Assembly (NCBI RefSeq): GCF_937936435.1
Contig: NZ_CALDDG010000039.1
Span: 1 to 26,548 of the forward strand
Direction: 5' to 3'
DNA from: an uncultured Sulfuricurvum sp.
GTDB taxonomy: Bacteria; Campylobacterota; Campylobacteria; Campylobacterales; Sulfurimonadaceae
Length of the DNA: 26,548 nucleotides
A program made the position numbers and the translations under genes. Every line of letters starts with the position of its first letter. Positions within the stretch are counted from its first letter, which is position 1. The notes under the pieces are model-generated. The model did not search any database. It had not been told where the DNA came from and worked only from the letters and a program-made list of their open reading frames with translations. Shown here in pieces: positions 20,654-26,548 of this stretch.

Positions 20654-21616
20654 ATGCGGGAGCAGATTTTCACATTCGGGCAATATCTGCACCGACGATT
20701 TGGGACCAAAGTATCGAAAGTTCCTATCTCTATCTCCGGATTTACCTGCCCGAACATCGACGGAACCGTCGCAAAGGGGGGGTGCACCTTTTGCGAAAAC
20801 GACTCTTTTAGCCCGAGTTTGGATCGGGCTCGTGAACTAAAAGGGTTTTTCCTAAAGATGGATTCTCTCGAAAATCCTCACCTCGAACAACAATTGCGAC
20901 AGCTCGAATGGCAGTTTGATGCCACTTCCAAGCGGCTGGCTCATGAACACGGAGCTGAAAAATATCTGGTCTATTTTCAAAGTTTTACGAATACTTATGC
21001 CCCTTTCGCAACCCTCAAAGCGCTCTATGATAAGGCGCTGCACTTTGAAAATGTCGTAGGACTCAGTATCGGAACCCGTTCTGACAGTATCTCAGACGAA
21101 ACATTCGCATATCTTGCCGAACTTTCAACACAAACCGAGATATGGCTGGAATTCGGTATTCAATCGATTTACGATGAAACGCTTCGACGGATCAATCGGG
21201 GACATGACAGCGAGAATGTGAAAGAAGCCATTCGTAAAGCGAAATCGTACGGATTGAACGTATGCGGACATCTTATCTTCGGATTGCCCGGAGAGACAAA
21301 GGATATGATGCTGGAGACGGCAAAGGAGGCGTATGCCCTCGGGATCGATTCGGTGAAGTATCATCCATTGTATGTCGTAAAACGTACGGCGCTAGCAAAC
21401 GAATACGCACGCGGTGAATTTGAGCCGATAACGCAGGATCTTTATTTGGAGGTTCTCAAGGAAGCCCTTTTAGCAAAACCGCCCCATGTCAGTGTCCAAC
21501 GCATCAGTGCGGGCATTGACGATGAGACGTTGATCGCACCGCAATGGTGCCGGGAAAAAAACGGGCAGTTCCGTGCCATTAATGAAGCGCTTAAGGAAGT
21601 GGGATTAAAGTATTAG
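20654..21616 (+). CDS. Radical SAM protein, TIGR01212/YhcC family
   Basis: The 320-residue product is a radical SAM enzyme of the YhcC family. The cluster cysteines are C32, C44 and C47 in CPNIDGTVAKGGCTFC, the spacing seen in this family in place of the usual CxxxCxxC. Other marks are YFQSFTNTYAP, VVGLSIGTRSD, WLEFGIQSIYDETLRRINRGH and CGHLIFGLPGE. The family is widespread but its substrate is not settled to my knowledge; a role in RNA or cofactor modification is often assumed. The gene starts 10 bases after purF and is probably co-transcribed. The ribosome-binding site is weak (aaggtccgctgg). Confidence 0.92.
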   Translation: MREQIFTFGQYLHRRFGTKVSKVPISISGFTCPNIDGTVAKGGCTFCENDSFSPSLDRARELKGFFLKMDSLENPHLEQQLRQLEWQFDATSKRLAHEHGAEKYLVYFQSFTNTYAPFATLKALYDKALHFENVVGLSIGTRSDSISDETFAYLAELSTQTEIWLEFGIQSIYDETLRRINRGHDSENVKEAIRKAKSYGLNVCGHLIFGLPGETKDMMLETAKEAYALGIDSVKYHPLYVVKRTALANEYARGEFEPITQDLYLEVLKEALLAKPPHVSVQRISAGIDDETLIAPQWCREKNGQFRAINEALKEVGLKY

Positions 21617-21620
21617 CCTA

Positions 21621-22166
21621 TCAGTGGGCGAAGATACGGGTAAACTGCGTAACCCCTTTAAAATAAGGCGGATAATCAAAAACGACGCGAAATCGGCGTG
21701 ATTCTCCGGGTTTAAGATTTTCGGCTAATATCGGTGTTTCGATGAGGGTTTGAGGCTGATAATCTTTAGATGCATTTCCGAACATATCCGCAAAGCCGCT
21801 CGCTTTAAAAAAGTTACCCCCTTTGACATTGCCGCTGACATGTCCGCGATTAACCAGTTTAATCTCCAGTTCGACTTTTCCGATAGTGTAGCTTCCTTCG
21901 TTTTTGACGACGCCGGTAAATACGATCTGTTCGGTTTGAAGCAGACGATGATTGTCCAGATTGTAGACTTTTGCTATCTTCGTATATTTATCCAATGCCA
22001 TCATTACGATAAAACCGACCATGAGGTTGACAAGCAGCGAGGAAAAAATAATCGAATTTCGTATCGAAGAACGCTGCTCGTTAAATGCTAACAAGACGGT
22101 GATCAAAAAAACGAGTAAACCGATTAAAAGGGCAGAGTAATGCCATATAGTCAAATAAGTACTCAT
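21621..22166 (-). CDS. Two-helix membrane protein, DUF2393-like
   Basis: The 181-residue product has two membrane helices (about residues 8-28 and 40-58) and then a soluble domain with beta strands (IVFTGVVKNEGSYTIGKVEL; PILAENLKPGESRRFRVVFD). This layout fits the DUF2393 family known mainly from Campylobacterota; I recall the family and have not searched for it. The function is unknown; the domain looks like an extracytoplasmic FxxLK-type beta sandwich. The start is the ATG at 22166, with AAGGAG seven bases upstream; the GTG at 22172 is less likely. It overlaps the preceding membrane gene as ATGA, so the two are coupled, and it converges with the radical SAM gene, 4 bases apart. Confidence 0.75.
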   Translation of the reverse strand: MSTYLTIWHYSALLIGLLVFLITVLLAFNEQRSSIRNSIIFSSLLVNLMVGFIVMMALDKYTKIAKVYNLDNHRLLQTEQIVFTGVVKNEGSYTIGKVELEIKLVNRGHVSGNVKGGNFFKASGFADMFGNASKDYQPQTLIETPILAENLKPGESRRFRVVFDYPPYFKGVTQFTRIFAH

Positions 22167-22678
22167 CGGCACTCTCCTTTTAGAGTTAGATTATAGTCTT
22201 TAGTATATCGGAACGGTTCGACAAAAAGTTTAAACGGTACCGATTTTCCCGGGTCGATTCGGACCTGAAGTTTTAGGGAACTTTTTTTGAACGGAAGATA
22301 CGGATAAAGCGGATCGATGTATTTGTTGTGTGTGACTTTATAAACGCCTGCGTGCAGCGTACACTCTTTAAAAGGGCGTTTGGAGGTGTTGTTGATATCC
22401 CCTTTGATTAAAAGGGCCTCTGTGAACTCCAGGGCTTTAACCTCGTGTATAATGATGGTGTGTTTGAAGAGATAATGATGCAATGCGATATATCCGCCCA
22501 CCGGTCCCGCAGTCAATACCCCAAAAGCGACTAAAACTAGGAATATGGCTAACCCCATTTTCTTACGGAATGCGATCGCGAGTGTCAGCAACAGGATAAA
22601 AAGGATAAAAATACCCCCGAACAGGAGGTAATCGTAGATCAGGAGATGGTGGATAAAATCGATGATTTGTGCTTTCAT
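22163..22678 (-). CDS. Two-helix membrane protein, distant relative of its neighbour
   Basis: The 171-residue product has two membrane helices (about residues 17-37 and 41-66) followed by a soluble domain with ALLIKGDINNTSKRPFKECT and VRIDPGKSVPFKLFVEPF. The layout, and the pattern of a strand with G-x-(V/I)-x-N then PG-(E/K)-S, match the downstream gene, so I take the two as ancient paralogues of the DUF2393 type. Partnership in one membrane complex is an inference. It overlaps hisIE by 4 bases at its start and the next gene by 4 bases at its end, both as ATGA, so all three are translated in series. Confidence 0.72.
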   Translation of the reverse strand: MKAQIIDFIHHLLIYDYLLFGGIFILFILLLTLAIAFRKKMGLAIFLVLVAFGVLTAGPVGGYIALHHYLFKHTIIIHEVKALEFTEALLIKGDINNTSKRPFKECTLHAGVYKVTHNKYIDPLYPYLPFKKSSLKLQVRIDPGKSVPFKLFVEPFRYTKDYNLTLKGECR

Positions 22679-23349
22679 GAAGGCCTTGAGTTTTTCTCTG
22701 CAATTCCGCTGGTACCGACACGACGGGCGAGTTCTTGTTTAATTCGATCCGGCGATATCCCTTTGTGTCCGAGGGCGACCAATACGTGATACACTAAATC
22801 GGCACATTCGTAAATAATTTCATTTTCATTATCGTCTTTGACCGCAAACGCAAATTCTCCGGCCTCTTCCACCACTTTTTTCAATATAGCGTTGTCCCCT
22901 TTGGAGAGGAGTTTGGCGGTCCATGAAGTGGATGGATCGGCATTTTTGCGTGAAAGGATCGTGTGATAAAGTTCATCGATGATTCCATATGCCGCTGTGG
23001 TATCGATTTGCGGATCGCTGATGGTTTCATCGGAGACGATGTCGGTAAAGAAACACGATTTACGTCCGGTGTGACAGGCAACACCTTCTTGGCGCACTAT
23101 GATGAGGAGGGTATCGTTATCGCAGTCAAGTAAAAAACGTTCGATGTGCTGCAAGTGACCGCTGGATTCCCCCTTTTTCCAGAGCCGTTTTTTGGATCGG
23201 GAATAATAGTGTGCGATTCGTGTGGACAAAGAGAGTTCCAGTGCTTCACGGTTCATGTAGGCCATCATGAGCACTTCCAGTGAGGAGGAGTCTTGAACGA
23301 TGACGGGAAGAAGCTCCGATTTTTGCCAATCAATAAGATCGAGATTCAT
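22675..23349 (-). CDS. hisIE: Bifunctional HisIE (phosphoribosyl-AMP cyclohydrolase / phosphoribosyl-ATP pyrophosphatase)
   Basis: The 224-residue enzyme carries out steps 2 and 3 of histidine synthesis. The N-terminal HisI domain has VLMMAYMNREAL, YYSRSKKRLWKKGESSGH, the metal site D75-C76-D77-x-D79 (LLDCDND), and C92 and C99 (VACHTGRKSCFF) for zinc. The C-terminal HisE domain has KKVVEEAGEFAFAVKD and ECADLVYHVLVALG, with the Glu cluster that binds magnesium. The fusion is the normal form in many proteobacteria. No other his gene is nearby. Its 3' end is fused by overlap to two membrane-protein genes, an odd partnership for a biosynthetic enzyme. Confidence 0.97.
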   Translation of the reverse strand: MNLDLIDWQKSELLPVIVQDSSSLEVLMMAYMNREALELSLSTRIAHYYSRSKKRLWKKGESSGHLQHIERFLLDCDNDTLLIIVRQEGVACHTGRKSCFFTDIVSDETISDPQIDTTAAYGIIDELYHTILSRKNADPSTSWTAKLLSKGDNAILKKVVEEAGEFAFAVKDDNENEIIYECADLVYHVLVALGHKGISPDRIKQELARRVGTSGIAEKNSRPS

Positions 23350-23404
23350 GGTATGCCTTTAGCAAGTGTTTATGTCGATCCCACGGATGGAACCGGGATA
23401 AGCA

Positions 23405-23418
23405 CTCCCGAAAGGGAG
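23405..23418 (-). terminator. Small hairpin after the SPFH gene
   Basis: CTCCC and GGGAG pair across a four-base loop just beyond the stop of the SPFH gene, in the 71-base spacer before hisIE. There is no T-run after it on the minus strand, so it is a weak terminator candidate at best; it could also protect the 3' end of the mRNA. Confidence 0.25.
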
Positions 23419-23420
23419 GG

Positions 23421-24458
23421 TTATTTGACCGAACTCACTTTTTGGGTGCTCTCGGTTTTCATATCGACCCAGATGTTAGGAGTCGAACCTCCGGGAGTCA
23501 AAAAGATTTTGGCATCTTTATTTTCTTTGAGGGCTTCGTTGAATTTTCCTTGAACTTGAATTTGTTCAAGTTTGAGCAAGCCCGGTGTGAGTGAGTCGGC
23601 AATCAAACGATTCGCTTTGGCCTGTGCCTGTGCCTGGATTGTAATAGCATTTGCCGTACCTTGTGCTTCCGTCTCTTTTTTGAACGCTTCTTGTTTCGCC
23701 CGTTCGACATCTTGTTGGGCACGCTCTACCTCTTGTTTCGCTACTTGTACGCGTTCGATCTGGTCTTTTACTTTTTGAGGAAGACCGATCTCACGAAGCT
23801 GGATCGATTCAAGCTGGGCAGGAGCATTTTTTTGCCCCTCAACGGTATTGCGGATACCGACTTCGATTTTTTGTGCGATCGCATTACGCATAATCGGCAG
23901 ATTTTCCGCTTCGTATTGACCGACGACATTTCGGACGATATCACGGGCTACCGGATCGATGATTTTATCTTCCCAGCTAAATCCCCAATTTGAAATCGTT
24001 TGCGCCGCCAATTGCGGATTAAGACGATATTGAACGGTCAGTTCGATGGAGACGGGAAGCCCTCGTTTGTCCAAAACGGTAATCGCCGGTTTGAGAACGA
24101 TACCGTCACCTGCCGTCGATGCACGGTCGATTTTATCGGCGTAGTTGATAATTCGCACTTTAGTATCGACCAAATAGACCTTTTGGATAAAAGGGATGAG
24201 GAAGTGAAGCCCCGGTAGTAGGGAACGTTCTTCGTATTTTCCGTTGGTGGATAAAATTCCCCGTTCCCCTTCGGTGATGATGATGAACGGTTTGGCCAAA
24301 ACAAAAAGTAAAACAATTCCGCCGATAATCCATAACAACCCCGCTTTTTGGCTGTTCATATTAAAATCAAATTTAGGCGGTTTCGGGGGTTGAAATCCTC
24401 CCCCTTTTTGGCTCTCATTTTTTTTCTTGTTAAAGTAGTCGTTCATATCACTTGCCAT
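23421..24458 (-). CDS. SPFH/prohibitin-family membrane protein
   Basis: The 345-residue product has a soluble Gly/Pro/Lys-rich start, one membrane helix at residues 40-58 (GLLWIIGGIVLLFVLAKP), an SPFH domain to about residue 235 (TEGERGILSTNGKYEERSLL; LLPGLHFLIPF; PVARDIVRNVVGQYEAENLP), and a coiled-coil stretch rich in Ala, Gln and Glu (VERAQQDVERAKQEAFKKET). Family members such as HflK, HflC and bacterial prohibitin homologues form membrane rings that regulate FtsH proteolysis or organise the membrane. It is unclear which subtype this is. The ATG at 24458, with AAGGAC in front, is preferred over the upstream TTG at 24482. It lies downstream of ilvE. Confidence 0.88.
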   Translation of the reverse strand: MASDMNDYFNKKKNESQKGGGFQPPKPPKFDFNMNSQKAGLLWIIGGIVLLFVLAKPFIIITEGERGILSTNGKYEERSLLPGLHFLIPFIQKVYLVDTKVRIINYADKIDRASTAGDGIVLKPAITVLDKRGLPVSIELTVQYRLNPQLAAQTISNWGFSWEDKIIDPVARDIVRNVVGQYEAENLPIMRNAIAQKIEVGIRNTVEGQKNAPAQLESIQLREIGLPQKVKDQIERVQVAKQEVERAQQDVERAKQEAFKKETEAQGTANAITIQAQAQAKANRLIADSLTPGLLKLEQIQVQGKFNEALKENKDAKIFLTPGGSTPNIWVDMKTESTQKVSSVK

Positions 24459-24490
24459 AGGTAAGTCCTTTTTTTGATTCAAATAAACGT

Positions 24491-24543
24491 CGAAATAGTA
24501 TTTTCCCGATGTTTAGTATTTCGCGGCAGGTATACCCTGCGCG
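24491..24543 (-). other. Paired inverted repeats between ilvE and the SPFH gene
   Basis: Two inverted repeats share 2 bases. CGAAATA (24491-24497) pairs with TATTTCG (24517-24523), and CGC-G-GCAGG pairs with CCTGC-GCG around TATAC (24522-24543, one bulge). On the minus strand they follow the ilvE stop by 3 bases. There is no T-run, so this may be processing, 3'-end protection or attenuation between the two genes. Confidence 0.3.
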
Positions 24544-24546
24544 TCT

Positions 24547-25467
24547 TTAGTTGATATATGTCAGATAATGGTCGTAATCGGGATTACGTCCGTAGACAAT
24601 GTCAAAATAACCGCTTTGGAGTTTTTCGGTGATCGTTCCGCGCGATCCGGCACCCAATACGCGTGCATCGACTTCGCGTACCGGAGTCAGTTCGGCAGCG
24701 GTTCCGGTGAGGAACGCTTCATCCGCGATATAGATCTCTTCGCGGCTGATACGGCGTCGTACAACGGTGATCCCCATGTTTTCCGCCATTTCGATAACGG
24801 TTTTTTGGGTAATAGAAGCGAGAGAATTATCATTTGGAGGGGTAATCAACTCCCCGTCTTTTACCATAAAAAATGAGGCGCCGCTTGCTTCGGCGACATA
24901 TCCTTCGTCATCCAAGAGCAACGCTTCGTCGTATCCCGCCTCTACCGCTTCGTATTTGGCCATTTGCGAATTCAGATAGTTTGCAACTGCTTTGGCTTTA
25001 CCCATATTGGATTTATTGTTCGGGCGGCTGAAAGAGGAGATTTTTAAACGAATCCCTTTGCGAAGACCTTCTTCCCCGAGATAAGCGCCCCATTCCCATG
25101 CGGCGATAGCGGTTTCGACGGGAGCTTGTTTGTGGTAAACCCCCATGACGCCGTAACCGAGGTAAACGATCGGACGGAGATAGACGTTTTCTCCGGTAAA
25201 TTCGTTGGCACGCAAAAGTTCGATTTGCGCAGCGTTGAGCTCTTCAACCGTATAGGGAACGTTCAATAGGGTCATTTTGGCAGATTCGAGAAGACGTTTA
25301 GTGTGGTCGTTCAAACGAAAAATTGCGTACCCTTTCGGGGTTTTATACGCTTTCGTCCCTTCGATAGCGCCGTTTCCGTAGTGCAGCGTGTGGGCAAGGA
25401 CGTGAATTTTCGCGTCGTTCCATGGTACAAGTTTACCGTTCATCCAAATAAATTTGGCTTCGTTCAT
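24547..25467 (-). CDS. ilvE: Branched-chain amino-acid aminotransferase
   Basis: The 306-residue PLP enzyme of fold type IV transfers amino groups between glutamate and the keto acids of leucine, isoleucine and valine. It starts MNEAKFIWMNGKLVPWNDAK, has HTLHYGNGAIEGTKAY, and YLRPIVYLGYGVMGV in the middle. The PLP lysine is K159 (KAKAVANYLNS), at the same position as in E. coli IlvE, followed by GYDEALLLDDEGYVAEASG and the phosphate-binding FLTGTAAELTPV. The ATG at 25467 is chosen; the TTG five codons upstream lacks family support. GGAG lies nine bases upstream. A D-amino-acid transaminase is excluded by overall similarity to IlvE. Confidence 0.95.
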   Translation of the reverse strand: MNEAKFIWMNGKLVPWNDAKIHVLAHTLHYGNGAIEGTKAYKTPKGYAIFRLNDHTKRLLESAKMTLLNVPYTVEELNAAQIELLRANEFTGENVYLRPIVYLGYGVMGVYHKQAPVETAIAAWEWGAYLGEEGLRKGIRLKISSFSRPNNKSNMGKAKAVANYLNSQMAKYEAVEAGYDEALLLDDEGYVAEASGASFFMVKDGELITPPNDNSLASITQKTVIEMAENMGITVVRRRISREEIYIADEAFLTGTAAELTPVREVDARVLGAGSRGTITEKLQSGYFDIVYGRNPDYDHYLTYIN

Positions 25468-25540
25468 GGGGGAGTTCTCCAAAAGAAAAATTGGGTGATT
25501 TTAGCGTGAAAGGGGTTTAATGTTTATTAAGAAGTTTGCT

Positions 25541-25625
25541 AAAGCGCGGTTTACTGCGCGTGGGCATCTCGCCGAGGGAAACAAAGCGTTAGCGTAGCCG
25601 GACGGAGTTCACTTCCGTCCGCGTA
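25541..25625. repeat. GC-rich structured spacer, candidate intergenic repeat
   Basis: In the 163-base gap between ilvE and the haemoglobin gene, about 85 bases are clearly richer in GC than the surrounding spacer and contain stable stems. CGGACGGA (25599-25606) pairs with TCCGTCCG (25614-25621) over 8 bases with a 7-base loop, and CGCG (25545-25548) pairs with CGCG (25557-25560). No open frame or T-run accompanies them. It could be an interspersed palindromic repeat or a small structured RNA; only one copy is visible here. The rest of the gap holds nothing clear. Confidence 0.35.
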
Positions 25626-25630
25626 TAAAA

Positions 25631-26077
25631 TTAATGTGATGGAGTATTGATCATCCAGATTGAGAAAACGTCGATGTAATCCCAAAAGGATTGGATATAT
25701 TCGGGATTGATCCCTTCGTCTTCGAGTTTAGGGAGCAGTACGCTATAAAATTCGAGCCATCGGCGGCGTGCCGGTTCGTCGATTCGAAACGGAGCATGAC
25801 GACCTACCATACGGGGCTCTCCGCGTGTTTGGGCGAAGTAATCCGGGCCTCCGCAAATTTGGATAAAAAAATCGGCGGCATGTTTTTTTGCCGCTGCAAA
25901 ATCTTCTTCGTCATTGACGGGGAATAAAAAGGCGATATCGCTGTTGCGAATCATCTCATAGTGGTCGTCGACCAGTATGCGAAAACGCTCTTCTCCTACT
26001 TGGAAAAAGAAGCCGGGATGAGGCTTTGTCACCGGAGGTCTGACACCTAGGACTCCGTCTGTAATCGTCAAATTCAT
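25631..26077 (-). CDS. Truncated haemoglobin
   Basis: The 148-residue product is a 2-on-2 (truncated) globin. The diagnostic part is CGGPDYFAQTRGEPRMVGRH followed by APFRID and ARRRWLEFY, in which H94 (GRHAPF) is the proximal haem ligand. The W before LEFY and the GGP motif resemble group II. It has an extended N-terminus (MNLTITDGVLGVRPPVTKPH) before the globin starts. Such proteins bind O2 or NO and are often linked to nitrosative or oxidative stress; no regulator is seen. The frame is open up to a TTG at 26221, but AGAGG eight bases before the ATG at 26077 fixes that start; 26083 is the alternative. It diverges from the aldehyde dehydrogenase gene. Confidence 0.88.
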   Translation of the reverse strand: MNLTITDGVLGVRPPVTKPHPGFFFQVGEERFRILVDDHYEMIRNSDIAFLFPVNDEEDFAAAKKHAADFFIQICGGPDYFAQTRGEPRMVGRHAPFRIDEPARRRWLEFYSVLLPKLEDEGINPEYIQSFWDYIDVFSIWMINTPSH

Positions 26078-26175
26078 AAGCATTTCCTCTGTGTAATATG
26101 GGACACATTCTAAGAAGTTCTTAAAAAGAATTACCTTAAAAGGAACCGTTCTCTCTGATTTTAGGTGATGATTTG

Positions 26176-26181
26176 TATAAT
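26176..26181 (+). promoter_or_regulatory. Probable -10 element of the aldehyde dehydrogenase gene
   Basis: A perfect TATAAT, preceded by TTTG, lies 30 bases before the ATG at 26212 in the divergent spacer (26078-26211). No clear -35 is visible. The distance leaves room for the GGAGAG ribosome-binding site. Confidence 0.5.
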
Positions 26182-26211
26182 TGAAACATATTTTTGAGCG
26201 GAGAGATCGGG

Positions 26212-26501
26212 ATGGATGCAAATGTATGGATGGGTTCGACTGAGATCCGTAAATCGCAGTACGTAGAACGATTCAGCCCGTATGACGGCAGAGTGGTTTC
26301 GCGTGCGGCTCAATGCGATGCGGAAGATGCGCGCAATGCTCTTGTATTAGCGCAAAAGGCGGCTAAAGCGGCGAAGCGGATTCCGCTGCATCAGCGGTGT
26401 CATTGGTTGTTGGATGTGGCGCAAAAGCTGAAAGAGGAACGCGAAATCTTTGCCCAAACTGTATGTGACGAGGTCGGAAAACCGATTACCTTTGCACGAA
26501 G
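26212..26501 (+). CDS. Aldehyde dehydrogenase, N-terminal fragment
   Basis: The 96 complete codons encode the start of an NAD(P)-dependent aldehyde dehydrogenase. The typical early motifs are VERFSPYDGRVVSRAAQCDA, the helix ARNALVLAQKAAKAAKRIPL, a run of the type LLDVAQKLKEEREIFAQTV, and the signature DEVGKPITFAR. The catalytic cysteine and glutamate are downstream and missing, so the substrate class cannot be told. GGAG eight bases before the ATG supports the start. The frame runs into adapter sequence at 26502, so the truncation is technical. It diverges from the truncated haemoglobin gene. Confidence 0.88.
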
Positions 26502-26548
26502 AGATCGGAAGAGCACACGTCTGAACTCCAGTCACATTCCTTTATCTC
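26502..26548 (+). other. Illumina TruSeq adapter with index (not genomic)
   Basis: From 26502 the sequence is AGATCGGAAGAGC followed by the rest of the standard 34-base TruSeq read-1 adapter, to 26535. It continues with an eight-base stretch ATTCCTTT and ATCTC, which is how the index and the start of the next constant part of the indexed adapter read; from memory this fits TruSeq index 27. The minus-strand translation contains MTGVQTCALPIS, a well-known artefact peptide of this adapter. The true contig ends at about 26501. Confidence 0.98.

Noticed and set aside
26078..26221. 48-codon N-terminal extension of the truncated haemoglobin
   Set aside because: It would start at TTG and cover the divergent promoter region; the ATG at 26077 has AGAGG at good spacing.
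26347..26535. Minus-strand ORF of 62 codons at the contig end
   Set aside because: Its first residues are translated from Illumina adapter and the rest is antisense to the aldehyde dehydrogenase gene.

Overview
The window looks like one end-to-end contig from a mesophilic Campylobacterota (Epsilonproteobacteria) genome, most like the Sulfuricurvum/Sulfurimonas group. The reasons are the ribosomal operon without L30, the zinc-type S14, the HisIE fusion next to small Campylobacterota-style membrane proteins, a CetB-like PAS-only protein and the moderate GC content. The genus is an inference from gene content, not a search result. Both ends are truncated: the left end lies inside rpsC, and the right end runs from an aldehyde dehydrogenase gene directly into Illumina adapter sequence (26502-26548), which is not genomic.

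Region 1 (1-6935, + strand) is the S10/spc ribosomal operon: rpsC(partial)-rplP-rpmC-rpsQ-rplN-rplX-rplE-rpsN-rpsH-rplF-rplR-rpsE-rplO-secY-map-infA, tightly packed with many stop/start overlaps. There is no rpmD, and the alpha-operon genes (rpsM, rpsK, rpsD, rpoA, rplQ) do not follow infA. Region 2 (6989-8175, +) holds two adjacent secreted SH3-like proteins, the first with Sel1 repeats, which share a homologous C-terminal module. Region 3 (8184-9580, -) is a CvfB-like S1 protein, a small unknown protein and nucleoside phosphorylase PpnP. Region 4 (9644-12076) is an accessory patch: a short ORF resembling the C-terminus of the next gene, a 413-aa cysteine-free Ser/Thr/Gln-rich protein of unknown function, and a convergent cysteine-free EF-hand protein.

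Region 5 (12171-13511, +) is a CcdAB-type toxin-antitoxin pair, with its own promoter and a candidate operator, overlapping a short-chain dehydrogenase gene. Region 6 (13536-16503, +) has a cysteine-type formate dehydrogenase catalytic subunit without partner subunits, yraN and a PAS-only sensor. Region 7 (16608-18397, +) is the thioredoxin system: trxA, a membrane-anchored cysteine-free protein with a possible thioredoxin fold, and trxB. Region 8 (18514-21616, +) has dapB, purF and a YhcC-type radical SAM protein in tight order. Region 9 (21621-26077, -) has ilvE, an SPFH/prohibitin-like membrane protein, hisIE with two translationally coupled membrane proteins, and a truncated haemoglobin. 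A partial aldehyde dehydrogenase diverges from the haemoglobin gene.

Most of the window is housekeeping. The parts that merit attention are the cysteine-free pair at 9757-12076 with its upstream relic, the CcdB with an altered C-terminal tip, the Cys-less protein between trxA and trxB, the duplicated SH3 modules, a GC-rich structured spacer at 25541-25625, and the adapter at the contig end. I saw no CRISPR array, tRNA, rRNA or insertion sequence. No gene-free stretch exceeds about 180 bases.
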